Shown here piece by piece: positions 1 through 22,231 of a DNA stretch of 64,000 bases (positions are counted from its first letter, which is position 1; every line of letters begins with the position of its first letter). Under the pieces are notes generated by a model. The model saw only the letters and a program-made list of their open reading frames with translations, had not been told where the DNA came from and did no database searches. The DNA is taken from positions 31,796,293 to 31,860,292 of the forward strand of contig NC_084469.1 in NCBI RefSeq assembly GCF_027409185.1, given 5' to 3'. Source of the DNA: Cynocephalus volans (lineage: Eukaryota; Chordata; Mammalia; Dermoptera; Cynocephalidae). Position numbers and translations under genes: made by a program.

Positions 1-10124
<10,124 letters not shown>

Positions 10125-10310
10125 AGCCCTTGGGCCGGGAGAGCCAAATAGCAATGCCAGGAAGAGACTGCGGGGCTGCTGGCGTTCCCCACATCGGGAT
10201 GACCCCAGAAGAGTGTGGCCTTTGGGGCGAGCACGCTGTTTGTCCTGTGGCGTGTGACTGCGCTCCCCTTCACGGCCAGCTGTGTTCCTGATTAAAAGCA
10301 CCGCTGAGCC
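10125..10310 (+). terminator. SMTNL2 3' UTR and polyadenylation signal ATTAAA
   Basis: ATTAAA at 10291-10296 lies 167 bp after the stop and is followed by a GT-rich segment (gagccgtgctctg). This is the first plausible poly(A) signal, giving a short 3' UTR. A longer isoform cannot be excluded. Confidence 0.65.
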
Positions 10311-13300
10311 GTGCTCTGCCAGCCAAGGGCTCCGAGGAAAAGGAAAAATTACCAGAGAGAGAGAAAGTGGTGCTAAATCATGATCTTCCTAAAGAAATGC
10401 TTGTCTCTGTAGATGACCGAATGCTAAATTACGATTTTCCCTCCTGTGAATTGGATACATCGGCTTTACAGGGTTATGTTGATTACCAAGTGTTTTTTAT
10501 CAAAATACCCAGAGTTTTTTTTTTTAACTTCCTTACACTATTGTAGGTCTCTTTCCTCCCTCCCTCTGGGCAAGTGCCAGAAAACAGACCACTTAATCAG
10601 CAGCTTGACAAAGAAGACTCAAGTCTAGGGAAGAAACAGTTTAATCACTCCCAGGTCCTGGGCCACAGATGATCTTCAAGTCACCTGTGCTCTCCGGGGG
10701 AGATGGGAAGGCTCTCACCTTGGTCCCCAAGTGCTCTTGTTCTTCTTAAGAGGCCCTGCAAGTGTTTGGCTAAGAATAGGCTCTTTTGGGGAAGGATAGG
10801 CCCTTTGTGCTGAGAGTTTTTATTCACGTTTTTCTTGGGGAATTTACTGCAAATATTTATAAAAAGTAATTCCATCTGTACCGTTGACCCAGTTGTACAT
10901 AAAAATATGTGTCGAACTTTGCTTGGGATTTGTTATTTCTATTTGGTAGGTGTGGGTTCTGTGAATTAGAGACTTTGCCCACGTTTGAATGAAGATCTAC
11001 TTAAAATCCCACCTTAACTGTTTCTGTACTTAAGTCGCTTGCCCAGAAAGTTGAAACGACACTTGCTGTCTCCGAATTTGCCTGTCATTCGCCCATCTTC
11101 ATGTCTTCGAAGGAGCATGAACAGAACATTCCCCCCTTGGGGATCTGTCCCCTGGATGTTGATTGATGTCCCTATGAGATAAACAGTGGCCCAAGATAGC
11201 AAGTTTTGGGGTTGTCGCGTACTTGGAGGAAACCCAGGAAGGAGCACTGGTTTATTTTCACTACTGTTTGGTAGGATTTTCGTAGAAAAATCTTTAGATT
11301 CTGTAAAGCTCCAGACATCAGCTTATTCTAGAGTCATTTTATAATTGGGTTGGATTTTAGCCACGAACTTCCCTTTAAGGAGCTATCTTCATCTCATGAG
11401 TGGGCTGTAAACCCCAGTGCTTGTGTGCCTTGGTGGAGTCACATGTGTGTACCTTATGTGTTGGGGGACAGAAGACCCTTGGGGGTATGGGGAGGAACAC
11501 AGCAGAGATTTCAGATGGGTGAGTAGTAGTCTTGGTTGATTTGTTCGGGACACAGCCTTGCACTGTCTCTTGGGTTCTCCCATAGTGGGACCCATTTCCT
11601 TTTTAGCTCTCTCATCTCTTGTAGGCTTAGAAAGGTGAGCCCTATTATTAGCAGAGACACATAACTGAAGCTTAGAGTTTCAAATCTAAAGCCAATTCGG
11701 GAACACCAGGGCTCTATAAAAAGCATGCCTATATGTTACTGAGAACTCACACATGTCAAATGGAACTCTCCTGTGTTGCAGATGTGGCCTTGCACCTCTG
11801 CACATAAAACAGAGCAGATCCCACCAGAATAAGGAACAACTTCTCTTAAACTTTAGGAATGGTGTCCCACACGTCTCACATTCAGCATAACACAGACTGG
11901 ATATTTTTAGAATTGGTTCCATGAGTTGGTTCTTGTCTGTGGTTTGGGGGGAGGGGGAAGTGAGGGATCATAAGAGTTAATGAATTTTAAACTTGATTAC
12001 CTCCAGGACATGGTGTGAGGGTTATAAGGCGTGGGAGGAGATGCAAGTTCTCAAATCTCAAGACATTTGGAAACCACTGTCTTAAGATCGGGCTTATGTG
12101 AAAGTTCCCTGTTGGAAAAGTCTGATTTCACATGGCCTTCTACCATGGTATGGAGGATTTCACATCTTTTTTTCCTTTCCTGAGAGAATTATTTCTTGGA
12201 GCAGCTTGTAAGATTCATCTGTTTTCCCAGATAGATTCCTTCACCTGGGTTTTGTCAAAACTTATTAAATCTGACCAAATTGGCTTGTGTGTTTCCCTGA
12301 AGTGAACGTTTCACCAGAGCCAAGATGGTTTTAGCTTTTCTGACAGCTGATGGACATTTTTCAAGTCAAGTGAGAGCCTATAAGCACTTTCTGAATATGA
12401 TATAGCACATGCTGGTGAGAGGAGAACGCACAGGCCAGGTGGTTGGGGAACAGTTTGTTAAAGCCAATGAATTTCGCAAATGTGTTAGATGATGAAGTTC
12501 TCGGCTTTCCGTTTGCAGTGTGGTCAAGACTCTAACTGGAGGAGACCAGCATGAGAGAATAGTTTATTTTCTGCCATTATGATCAGGTCTACAGGACTCC
12601 AAGCAATTGGATAGAGGACTAAAAATGCTGATTGAGTTGGTCAGTTTTGCGTGGGACATTTTACCATTCCAGCAGAACCAACGCTGGTTTGGGTTTCTCC
12701 AGCTGGTGACAGGTGACCAACTCATTCTGATGAATTGATGGTGCCTGTTGAGATGGCCAACTGGATTCCTATTTTTTCCTTCTCCTAGCCGTGCCCTCAC
12801 ATCTACATGAGTGGTCGGCTTCTGCTGAATGAGAAATGTACTCAGTATGATTATTTCTGAGTTATCTCTTTCACGTTTAAGGTTTAGGTTGGGCTTGCTT
12901 TTGGAGACTTCGATCTCTTATCTTTTGGTGTTTGGACTTGCTTGGACACCAAACAGCCCTCGCATACTCCTTTGAAAGAGTACGTTAAAAATCCTTTAGA
13001 CCTGCTCCTCCCTAGAAAGCACCAAACAAGAAAAAGCACCCAGGAAGAATGAAGTTGAGCAGGCTGGGCTCTCCGTGGTATCCAGGCAGGTGGAATGACG
13101 AGCCGAGGGGGGCTCCAAGTTAGGAGGGCAGGTGGTGTGTGGGGCGGCACCTAAGAGAGGCCGAACAGCGTTCTGGTGCATCTTGACTCTCCATTCTCAT
13201 CCCTTCAGTTAATCCCAGCTTTTCACTGCCACGTAGATAGGGGCAAAATCTATATTCTTTACAAACCCAATTTTTCATCACTCATGGTAACAAGTGTCAT

Positions 13301-13517
13301 CTTGTTTGACACCTTGGTGGCATTTGCACTGTTGGACCCCTCTGCCTGGCTTATCCCACTTCTGTGGCTGTGTCTTTCCACTCTGTTTCTCAAGCCTCCT
13401 TTCCATCTACCTTTCACTCCTCTGTGCTGTGTCCTAAGCTCTGCCCTCCTTCAACATCAGGGGTTTGTAACCCAGGGCTCCTGGGCACTTTGGGGAGTAT
13501 GGGGATGTCTTAATTGG
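10311..13517. other. Intergenic, no gene or confident repeat
   Basis: 3.2 kb of mixed-composition sequence. ORFs are short and show no recognisable protein signature; diverged ancient repeats are likely but I could not name any. Confidence 0.6.
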
Positions 13518-13621
13518 ATGTTTTACCTAGCTTTTTCCCTTTAAAACTGGCTCCTTGTCAGAGTTTGCTATGTTTTACCTAGCTTTTTCCCTTTAAAACT
13601 GGCTCCTTGTCAGAGTTTGCT
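13518..13621. repeat. Perfect 52 bp tandem duplication
   Basis: 13518-13569 and 13570-13621 are identical. The unit begins atgttttacctagcttt and ends cttgtcagagtttgct. Exactly two copies, no third. Confidence 0.98.
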
Positions 13622-13859
13622 ACCGTCAAACGGCGGCACCATCAGCCCCCACGCCCCTGCCTGCTGCACACGCTAGAAACCTGGAAGTCACCCTTGCATC
13701 TGGGCATTGCGGGCCTAGTCCCTGAGCAGCCCACTTGCTCCTCTCCATGCATCATAAGTGAGGCATTTGCAAAACCCCTGCCAGCAGGGGCTCAAGATTT
13801 CTCTTCTCTTGCACGTCCTGAAGCATCAAAACTATTTGTTTTCCCCAAGCTCTTCTTTT

Positions 13860-14770
13860 GAAAAATTTTCAGATTTACAAAAAAGTTGAAGGAATAGTTC
13901 AGTGAACATCTGTGTTCCCTTTCCTTGATTGTTAGCGTTCTGCCGTGTTTGTGTTCTTTCTCCATATATAGCTGTTTTTGTCTTTTTTTCTGAAATATTT
14001 GGAAGTAAGATACGGATATCATGAAACACACTTCTGAACACTTCAGCAAATATCTGCGCACTCTCCTACATAATCATGGTATGTTAGCATAGCTGAGAAA
14101 TTGAACATTCCATTCATCTAATGCACAGTCCATATTCAAATTTCTCCAATTGTTTCCACATGCCTTTTTGGCTGTTAAGAAAAAAAAGTCCAGAATCCTA
14201 TCAAAGTTCACACAGTGCATTTGGTTGTGATGTTTCTTTAGTTTCTTTTAATCTAGAATGGTCCCTCCGTTTTGTTTACTGTCTATTTTAAATTAGACTC
14301 TTTTGAAGAGCCCAGGCCAGTGGCCTTGTAGACCATCCCACAATCTGCTTATCTGTTTCCTCCTGATTAGATTCAGGGGAACCACGTTGCACACAAATTA
14401 TTACCCAGGAGATGGATGTTTCCCTGGCATCCATCAGGGGCACATGCGCTGGGCATGCCCATTGCTGGCCCTGCTGGGTTCGATTACGTGGTAGGGCAGC
14501 ACGCACCCTACCATGCAATCTCCTTGCACCCGTTCCCACTGGAATGAGTTAGAAATTTGCAGGGTGTGACTCTTGAGACCCTGTGAGTGTCCTGTTCCCC
14601 AACAACCTTTCACCCAGTACCTTCAGTATGATCAACTGATAATTTTTGCCTGAATCTGTAATTATACTGGGGGGTTGAGAATGGTGATTTTAAAATTCTA
14701 TCACTTCTTTTATATTTATTGGCTGGCATTCTTCTGTAAAGACCTTTCCCTCCCTCTACCTCAGTTTTTG
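13860..14770. mobile_element. Ancient interspersed repeat, probably old L1 3' region
   Basis: Recognisable blocks of a common mammalian repeat occur in order: AAAAAAGTTGAAGGAATAG, GGAAGTAAGATACGGATATCATG, CAGTCCATATTCAAATTTC, TTTGGTTGTGATGTTTC, AGAGCCCAGGCCAGTGG and GGCTGGCATTCTTCTGTAA. Family and orientation are from memory and uncertain. Confidence 0.5.
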
Positions 14771-15237
14771 AATATTACTATAGATTCATGGATTCTTTTT
14801 TTAAAAATATTCAATGTGTTGTAATCCCTTACCATCTTTTATTTTTTCGAGACTTAAATTGTCTCGATCTTGTCCAGTGAGAGAAGACAGCTCTGTGTCC
14901 TCGTGCCATACCCCCATGGTTCTTTGAGTGTTCCTTGCTTTCTGGCACAGATGCTCCAGGCTGACCTTTTCCTTTCCTTTTCCCAGCCCTGGAATCAGCC
15001 ATTTCCTCAAGTCCTGGTGTCTTGTAGCGGGGAATCTTATTTCTCACTCTGGATCCAGGAACAGGGTGTGCTCACTGCTACTGGTGTCTTGCTTCTAAGC
15101 CCTTTCAGTGAACAGAGCTAAGAAATTTTATATGTAGAGGGGCTCCCAGTATGCTGATACCTCCAACTTAAATTCAGCACCACAGTCTTCATCTGTACTT
15201 CATTCCATATTTAGTTTTGCTTTTCTCCAACAATTCT

Positions 15238-15416
15238 TTCCTTCTTTTTTTTTTTTTTTTTCAAAGATGACCGGTAAGGGGATCTTAACTCTTGACTTGG
15301 TGTTGTCATCACCACGCTCTCCCAGTGAGCGAACCGGCCATCCCTGTATAAGATCCGAACCCGTGGCCTTGGTGTTATCAGCACCGCACTCTCCCGAGTG
15401 AGCCAGGGGCCGGCCC
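15238..15416 (-). mobile_element. tRNA-Ile-derived dimeric SINE with TSD
   Basis: Antisense dimer: T-rich tail, then AAAGATGACCGGTAAGG, CTTGGTGTTGTCATCACCAC, AGCGAACCGGCCATCC, and the second unit CTTGGTGTTATCAGCACC...GAGTGAGCCAGGGGCCGGCC. A 15 bp duplication, ttctccaacaattct, flanks it at 15223-15237 and 15417-15431. Its close match to the 7267 copy shows that the dimer is a fixed family. Confidence 0.92.
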
Positions 15417-15734
15417 TTCTCCAACAATTCTGATTCCCAACAATTTCAATATATGTACGAATTTCTTCCATACTAAAATACACAGACAATAGTTTCAGAA
15501 TTTTTAAGCTGCTGCCACTGCCAACAACAAATCGACCAAGTAAGGTGTGGGATTTCTTTGCAGCCTTTTCTCCCTCCGTCCCCCAACCTTAGAATGAATT
15601 CCCTAAGGGTGCACAGGGTAGTGGGTTCAAAAGTTACTTGTATTATTTTTTTTTCTTTTGAAAGTCATGTTATGAATTTGATATGCAGTGAGGTTCATTA
15701 GTTTCTGTTTGTATTCAGTTGGGGGTTTGTTTAC

Positions 15735-16560
15735 ATCATTTTTTTTTTTTTTGAGTATGTAAATTCTTTACCTAGTTCAAAAGTCAGCACTATGTAAATA
15801 GGTGTATTCCCATTCATATGCCTCCATGTGTTCCACCCTCTCCTTTGTTCTCTGCCTTCTCCTCTCTGTCTGTCTGCTTTTTCTTCCTCCTTCTTCCTTC
15901 CACAACAATAAGCAAATATGTGTTTATTTTCCTTTCTTTCTTACACAAAAGATAGCATAGCATATACTCTCATGTGTACCTTGTTTCTTATTTTCATTAA
16001 CAAGTGAAATCATTTCATAGAGATCCTCCTCGTCTTTAAAAAAATGCCTGCACAGTACTCCACTGTGGAGTCTGGTTCGGTCTCCTGTGCAAGGGCATCT
16101 AGGTGTTCCCAGCATTTTGCTGTTGCAGATGGTGCCGCAGTGAACAGCCCTGTGCACGTGCTGCTTGGCACGCGTGGGGCATACCTTCAGGATTAGTTCC
16201 CAGGAATGACATGGCTGGATTAAAGGGTCAATACACATTTCATTAAATATTGCCAAATTCTTCCCCATAGAGGTCGTACCATTTCATACTCCCACCAGTA
16301 ACAATGGAGAATGCCTGTTTTTCTCCCAACAGTGAGTGTTGCCAGAATTTCTGCATTTCTGTCCATCTGATAGGTGGCAGGTGGTTTCAGTGTCATTTCA
16401 ATTTGTATTTCTCTTATGAGTGAAGAGGAGCATATTTTCATGTTTATGGGACATTTGTGTATCTTCTCCTATGAGCTCTTTTGTCTTTTGCCCATTTTTC
16501 TATCTTTTCTCCCTTAACTTTTAAGAGCTCTTTATATTAGGAAGATTTCTATATCTCTCC
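15735..16560 (-). mobile_element. Old L1 3' end (L1ME-like)
   Basis: Antisense L1 3' region: T-run, AATTCTTTACCTAGTTCAAAAG, ACAGTACTCCACTGTGGAG, GGAATGACATGGCTGGATTAAAGGG and CATACTCCCACCAGTAACAATGGAGAATG, in the order of an L1 3' end read backwards. Confidence 0.75.
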
Positions 16561-16589
16561 AACCCAGTTTTCTACATCCCCTGTGCTTG

Positions 16590-17105
16590 TAACTTTATCC
16601 AGCTCAGATCACCTCTCTCTTGGATTAGAACAACTGCCTCCTAAAAGTGGTTTCCAGGCCTTCACCCTTGCCCTCCTCTAATCCATTCTCTACAGTGGGA
16701 CTACAGTGATCTTCTTAAAGATCACTGATCATGTCACCATCTCCATTGGATGGGTTCCCATTGTCCTTGGACGCTCAATTCCTTAGCAGGCGCTGGAGAC
16801 CACCTAACCTTGCCATGTGTCACTAGCACCAACTCTTATCTTCACCCTTGTCTTCCACTGTGCCCCCTGCCCTGTTCACCTAAATCCTTCCTACTTCATT
16901 TCCAGGGCTCAGTCTAAACATCACTTCCTCCGGGAGGCCTTCATTAACACCCCTCCATCATCTCTGTGCCCAGGGCACCATGAACTTGATCTTATCTTTC
17001 ACTGCTCCTGTTTTATCCCATGAGCTCCCTGAGGGCAGAGCTTGGGCCTGGTTCCCTGCTGGGTCTCGCAAGTACTCCCTAAGGATGTTTGAATGGATGG
17101 TTGCC
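16590..17105 (+). mobile_element. L2 LINE 3' end
   Basis: Sense L2 landmarks in order: CTGATCATGTCACCATC, AAACATCACTTCCTCCGGGAGGCCTTC, ATGAGCTCCCTGAGGGCAGAG and the terminal TGTTTGAATGGATGG-type repeat. Confidence 0.75.
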
Positions 17106-18323
17106 CAGTGCCAGGTAAATACAGGAAGAACTGGCTGAATGCATGGATTGTTCTGGGTCCCATGGACTCAGCCCAAGTTTCTGAGGATTAAGTGCTTACT
17201 TTTAGAATTAATCAGGCGCCAATGAGTTTTTTTCCAGTGGAAGCTTCTTATTCAAGATTGCTTCGGTTCCCTTCCCCAGGGAGCTTTGAGAACTGGTGGC
17301 AGGAGGCCCTGGGGCTCAGAGTTATGCTCCGGTCAGCGCCTGTTTGTTCAGCACATGTTAACAGCCGAGCTTCTCCAGGCTTGACCAGAACCATCACTGG
17401 ATAAAAGTTTCAGATTTCAGCCCCAAAGTGCTGCATCACTGCCTTGGATGAAGGATATTAATTAGTGTCACAAGGGTAACCACCACTCCCATTCCCTTCA
17501 GTCATTATCATGAGATTGGAAAAAAGGAAAATCAAACTCAGGCTAGAATAGAGAAGTGCTGAGAAGCCTGGCCCGAGACCCTGTGGAGAATCTGCTGTGG
17601 TTTGTCAAAAAACAAGGCCAGCGAGGGGGGAGCAGACCATGGCCCCCCCCCTGCTTTGGGACCCACAGGATGTTCAACAGGGTAGCACTTTCCAATGAAT
17701 GAACACTGCCCCGGCAGAATAAGCAACCAGATCCTATCCAAGCGCGGTTAAGTGAATTGGATTAACCCCATGGCACGTGGCAGAATGACAGAGCAAGTGA
17801 CTGATATGGCTGCTGAGGAGAAAGAACGGTGCCTGAGCCAGTGGAGGCTGTGGGGTCCTCTGTGATCAACCTGGGGGCGGAGATGGATTTTGTCCCTGTC
17901 CGCTCCCACTGCCATCCCGGGCCTGGGACAGAGGTTACTCAGAGGCAGGGTTGTTTGCCCACCAGTGAAAGCTGCTGCACTGTCATGGTTACCACTGCGT
18001 TCCATGTTGGCAAGTTTGGGGGGCACCATTTGCCAGGCCACCTAAATCACTTGAAGAAGGGCTTTGACATAATGAGAGGGTTATCATAATAATCAGGGGC
18101 TAGTTAGCTCTGCAGGTGTTTCCTGGACTGCAGAGGGTTAATGGTAATTACAGTAATTCGATTTCTCTTCTGTTCTACCAGGTCTGCCCTCCCCCCCAAT
18201 AGGGACTGATTTTGTCCCAGACTTGTGTCCCCACTGAGGGCAAGAGAAAAAGCCAAGTTTGCCCCCAGAACCTTGTCCTCTTGCCCCCTGCCCCTCTCTG
18301 CAGCTTTCCTCTTAGCCATGGAG
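17106..18323. other. Intergenic, repeat-poor, no gene
   Basis: No gene and no recognised repeat. The block 18065-18165 is rich in TAAT/ATTA cores, noted under findings. Low repeat content could mean conserved non-coding sequence, which needs alignment. Confidence 0.5.
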
Positions 18324-18325
18324 TT

Positions 18326-18379
18326 TCATTCCACAGGAGATCTGCTTGTTTCCTTCTATGACTTTAGCCAGAGGATTTA
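18326..18379 (+). repeat. 54 bp direct repeat, copy 1
   Basis: Matches 18906-18959 at 51 of 54 positions. Begins tcattccacaggagatctgc and ends tagccagaggattta. Confidence 0.95.
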
Positions 18380-18619
18380 CACTGACCTGAGCAGGGTGAC
18401 TAAGGGAAATGGAGTATTTTCAGCCAGGGGCCATCGCAGTTGCTGTATCAAGTATCTTTTTGAGGCAGTGGATTTCATGACAGGTGTGTTTTTATTCAGG
18501 AAAAATAACGCACTTAATTTAGAGGGATGGACTTTCCTTCCAAGAACACCCCCTTCCCCTTCCCTGCCCATGGTAGTGGCAACCACCATTTTTATCCTGG
18601 AGAGACCATTAATCTGTAA

Positions 18620-18800
18620 GCCAGGAGATCTAGGTTCTTCTAGTGTCTGCCCTACCTTTTAATGAATATGTGAACTCACCAAGCCTCAGTTTCCTCCTTT
18701 TTGTAACGGGCATCAGCTCTACCCTCCCAGCCTGGAAGGATGGGGAGGAGATTAGTGAGATGCATCTGAGACTTGGAAAGTGCAGCGGTCCTTGCTTGGA
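18620..18800 (+). mobile_element. MIR SINE
   Basis: Sense MIR core: GTGAACTCACCAAGCCTCAG, TTTCCTCCTTTTTGTAACGG, then GAGGAGATTAGTGAGATGCAT. Confidence 0.65.
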
Positions 18801-18905
18801 GATCCCAACCTGAACGGTGGCCCTGGACCATGCATGGCCAAGTCTCCTCTGCGGGTTCGAGGCCAGAGATATGAAGGAGAAGGCACAGAGTGGAAAGGCT
18901 TTCAT

Positions 18906-18959
18906 TCATTCCACAGGAGATCTGCTTGTTTCTTTCTGTGACTTTAGCCAGTGGATTTA
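18906..18959 (+). repeat. 54 bp direct repeat, copy 2
   Basis: Second copy of the block at 18326-18379, 580 bp downstream, with three substitutions and different flanks on both sides. Confidence 0.95.
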
Positions 18960-19793
18960 TAGGGTTGGGGTATTTCCTAAAATTGCACTTGCCATATGGA
19001 TAAGACATTTTTTCCTACCGATTTTTAACATCAATTTTTATAGAAACAAAATTGACACCCTTTTAAAAACTAATTATTTTATCAAAGTAATATATGTGTG
19101 TAGATTAAAAAGTCAAATAGTACTAAAAGACACTTTGAAAAACTGGCCCCTTCCCCACCGTCCTCACCCACTCACTCCCTGCAAGGAACCGTCCTTCACC
19201 TCTCCTATGTACCTCTCTTTGTACTTATCCCATATTTCTCTTTTTGAATTTATTAAAAATATTTTTTTCTTTATTTTTATCACAGTTTCCTTGTATTTCT
19301 AATTAACACTGTTTTACTTTTCTGTCTCAACTTTTCCTTTGTATCCACCCACTGGTCTCCCACCGTGTGGGATGAGAGCTCAGCTCTCCCATCCTGCCTT
19401 CTGCTCAGTCCCCCCTCAACGAGGGCAGATCACAATTTTTGGTTAAATGGATAATTGGTGTTATTATGACTATGCAAACAGTATACAGTATACCTATACA
19501 GATCGGTGTCTCTTTTTGGTTAAAATTAAGCAAAATTAGGTTATATACATACTTACTCTTGTAAATGACAGCTGGGGTTTAGTGATATCTTCTCTGCTGT
19601 CCTTGTAGTTTTATTCTAACTATTCTAAGCAAAGACTTGACTTTGACAGGTTCCCTTTCTACTTTAAATAAAATTTGATCTTCCTATGAACTTTAACTTT
19701 AGTTTTGAACTACTCCCCTCACTTATGTCATATAAGTAAAAACATTATTACAAATATTTTAAAATATCAAAACCGAAGAAATACAATAATCAT

Positions 19794-19959
19794 GGGTACT
19801 TCAAAAAGTTCATGGAATGCACAGCCTTGTAACATCAAGGTCAAGGGTTTGGATCCCCAGACCAGCCAGCTGCCAAAAACAAACAAACAAACAAAGTTCA
19901 TGGAAAAACAGAATTAAAAGATAGTACAAATCTTTCCATGAACTTTTTGAACTACTCTT
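19794..19959 (+). mobile_element. Mariner-like MITE copy 2, interrupted by a SINE
   Basis: Left GGGTACTTCAAAAAGTTCATGG, right CCATGAACTTTTTGAACTACTC, with interior AGAATTAAAAGATAGTACAAATC shared with copy 1. Split by the SINE at 19818-19892. Confidence 0.85.
19818..19892 (+). mobile_element. 5'-truncated tRNA-Ile SINE with TSD
   Basis: Starts within the tRNA-like unit (ACATCAAGGTCAAGGG, TTTGGATCCCCAGACCAGCC) and ends with (AAAC)n. Flanked by the 13 bp duplication aaagttcatggaa at 19805-19817 and 19893-19905, which is MITE sequence. Confidence 0.82.
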
Positions 19960-20019
19960 ATAGTGTTCATCTCAAAGTGTCCCGCAACTGAACTCACCTT
20001 CTCCCCAGAACCTGCTGTG

Positions 20020-20400
20020 GTGGTTTTAAAACATGTCCACAAATTCTTTGACTCTCCTCCCATCAAGGGTGGGATCTGGTCTCCTTCCCCTCGAACGTGG
20101 CTACTCCATTCCAAGGCATTCAGTGCAGCTGGAGTGGGCTGTGCTTCTGACGCCAGGTCATAGAAGGCCATACCTTCCCTCTCTTTCTTGGGACCTGTCC
20201 TCTTGGAGCCCAGAGCCACCACGTCGCAAGTCTGCACCATGCAGGAGAGAGCACGTGGAGAGACCACATAAAGATGGAGAGAGATGCCCAAGGAGCCCAT
20301 TGCCCAGTTCTTCCAATCTTCCCACAGCGGTACCAGACACCCAAGTGAGGGAGCCTCTGAGGTGACTCAAGTGCCACCCAGCAAGTGAGACCTGCCTGGC
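20020..20400 (+). mobile_element. MaLR/ERVL-like LTR fragment
   Basis: Contains GGTGGTTTTAAAACATGTCC, ACAAATTCTTTGACTCTCCTCC, AAGGTGGGATCTGG-like and ACGTGGCTACTCC-like order familiar from old mammalian LTRs, and a later AGGTCATAGAAGGCC. Boundaries and exact family not resolved. Confidence 0.5.
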
Positions 20401-20639
20401 TGAGCCCTGTCAGCTGCCAGGCTCCTGAGAGATGGTAAGAATAATGATGTTGTCAGTGCCACTCAGTGTGGGTTGGCTCAGCAATGGATGATGGGGACGT
20501 TGTTCCAGCTGTGACTCCCCATCTCATCTGACCACAATTTCATCCTTCCAGTCTGATTCCTCTTTCTTTCATACCTCACATCCAATAGGTCAAGAAATAT
20601 TTTGGTTCTGCCTTTAAAGTATGCACAGAATCCAACCAC

Positions 20640-21110
20640 ATCTCCCTACCTCCGATGCTAATGCCCTGGTCCAAGTCACCATCATCCAATTGGGCCATGA
20701 TTACTGTCTTTCACCTGGATCACTGCCCTAGCCTTCTAACATAGCATCCTACTCCTGCCTTTTCCCCCTGCAGTTTCTTCTCAACACATCAGGCAGGATT
20801 ATTCTGTTAACATGTAAGTCAGATCATGCCAGTCCTCTGCACAAAACCCTGCAGCAGCTCCCATCTCGCTCACAGTGAGCGCCCCAGTCCTCACAGTGGT
20901 CTACACAGTCCTTCAGAGGTTCTGTCCTCTCTTATCTCTTGGACCTCATTGCCTTGTCTTCTCCCCTCCTCATTCTGTTCCAGACCCACTCTCCTTGCTA
21001 GTCCTTGGATGCATCAGGCTCACTGCTACACCAGGTCCTCTGCAGGAGCCATTTTTTTCACTTATTTCCTAGAATTAATCACTACTTTTTGTTTCTTACT
21101 TGCCTAGTAT
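20640..21110 (+). mobile_element. L2 LINE fragment
   Basis: Sense L2 blocks: CACTGCCCTAGCCTTCTAAC, AGTCAGATCATGCCAGTCCTC, AAAACCCTGCAGCAGCTCCC and CTCATTCTGTTCCAGACCCAC. Confidence 0.7.
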
Positions 21111-21379
21111 TCTGTGTGCCAATTGCTAATTTTCTCCCCAAGTGCTTCAGCACTTCTGGATACTATTTTTTATCTCCTCAAACATTCATTTCTTTTGATT
21201 CCTTGGGTGTCATCCTCCTGCTGCCCACTGGACAGGTTGTCCTCTATCCACTGTCATCCTGGCATTGCCCTTCCCTGCTCTGTGTTGAATCCCATGACTC
21301 CTATGTCCACCACATCTTTCTTAGTTTACTTCCTCATTCTGTTGGTGCACATCCTGCAGTAGCTATTTAAGAGGGGGAT

Positions 21380-21900
21380 AGATAGGTCAGGTAAAATTTG
21401 GGTCCTTGCATGTCTGAAATGCTTTTATTCCTCCTTCATGTTTCATTGATTAACTGGTTACAAGTATTCAAGGCTGAAAATAATTTTCACACAGAAGTTT
21501 GAAGGCATTATTTTCTAACTCTGGGTGTGGCTATTTTGAAGACTGGTGCTATCTGATAACTGATCTTTTGTATTTTTTTTTTCCCCCTCTGGAAGCTTTG
21601 AAAATCTTTTCTTTATTATGGGTATTCTGAAATTTGTGTTGATGCATCTTGGTGTGGGTCTTTTATTCATTGTGTCCAGCACTTAGGGGGCCTTTCAATT
21701 GGAAGACTCACACCCTTCAGTTCTGAGAAACAGTGTCTTCGCTATAGTTTCCTTCCTTCCATTTTGCTTTTTCCCTGTACACTCTTTATAGAATTCCTAC
21801 TAGTTGGAAATTGGACTTCCTGGAATGGTCCTCACTTTGATAATTTCTCAATTGTTATTATTTTTAAATCTTTGTTTTTTGTTCTACTTTATCTTCCACA
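21380..21900. mobile_element. Ancient LINE-like repeat, family unassigned
   Basis: Blocks such as GAAAATCTTTTCTTTATTATGG, ATGCATCTTGGTGTGGGTC and GGGGCCTTTCAATTGGAAG belong to a familiar ancient mammalian repeat. A related piece recurs near 48830-49350. Confidence 0.45.
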
Positions 21901-22097
21901 CTTGCTGTTAAATGTTTTATTCTAACTCTCCTTTTAAACAATGTCCAAAATCTCATTCTTGTTTTATCATTGATCTCTTTTAAAAATCACATCCAAAAAC
22001 AGTGGGGGGGAGGGGGAGGCAACCCTCCCATCCAACTCTTGCTTAATGGGCTTAACATCTTATTTTACTTCTCTGAAGAAATTACTATTTCAAAAAT

Positions 22098-22136
22098 TAT
22101 TATTATTTAAAAAAAAAAAAAAATATATATATATAT
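22098..22136. repeat. Poly(A) followed by (TA)n
   Basis: Low-complexity ATT repeat, A-run and (TA)n adjoining the tail end of the minus-strand SINE at 22137. Confidence 0.8.
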
Positions 22137-22231
22137 GTTGTTTTTGGCAGCTGGCCGGCACAAAAATCAAATCCTGGACCTCGGTGTTTTTGTTGCTGTG
22201 TTCTAAGCAGCTGAGCTAACTGGCCAGCCCG
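22137..22231 (-). mobile_element. tRNA-Ile-derived SINE, diverged
   Basis: Reverse complement reads GGCTGGCCAGTTAGCTCAGC, CACCGAGGTCCAGGATTTG and GTGCCGGCCAGCTGCCAAAAAC: the A-box and B-box order of the tRNA-Ile SINEs, but more diverged than the 7267 and 15238 copies. Confidence 0.7.

Noticed and set aside
18225-18662. 145-codon plus-strand ORF
   Set aside because: No domain or family resemblance, no splice or promoter context, and it merely spans one copy of the 54 bp repeat.
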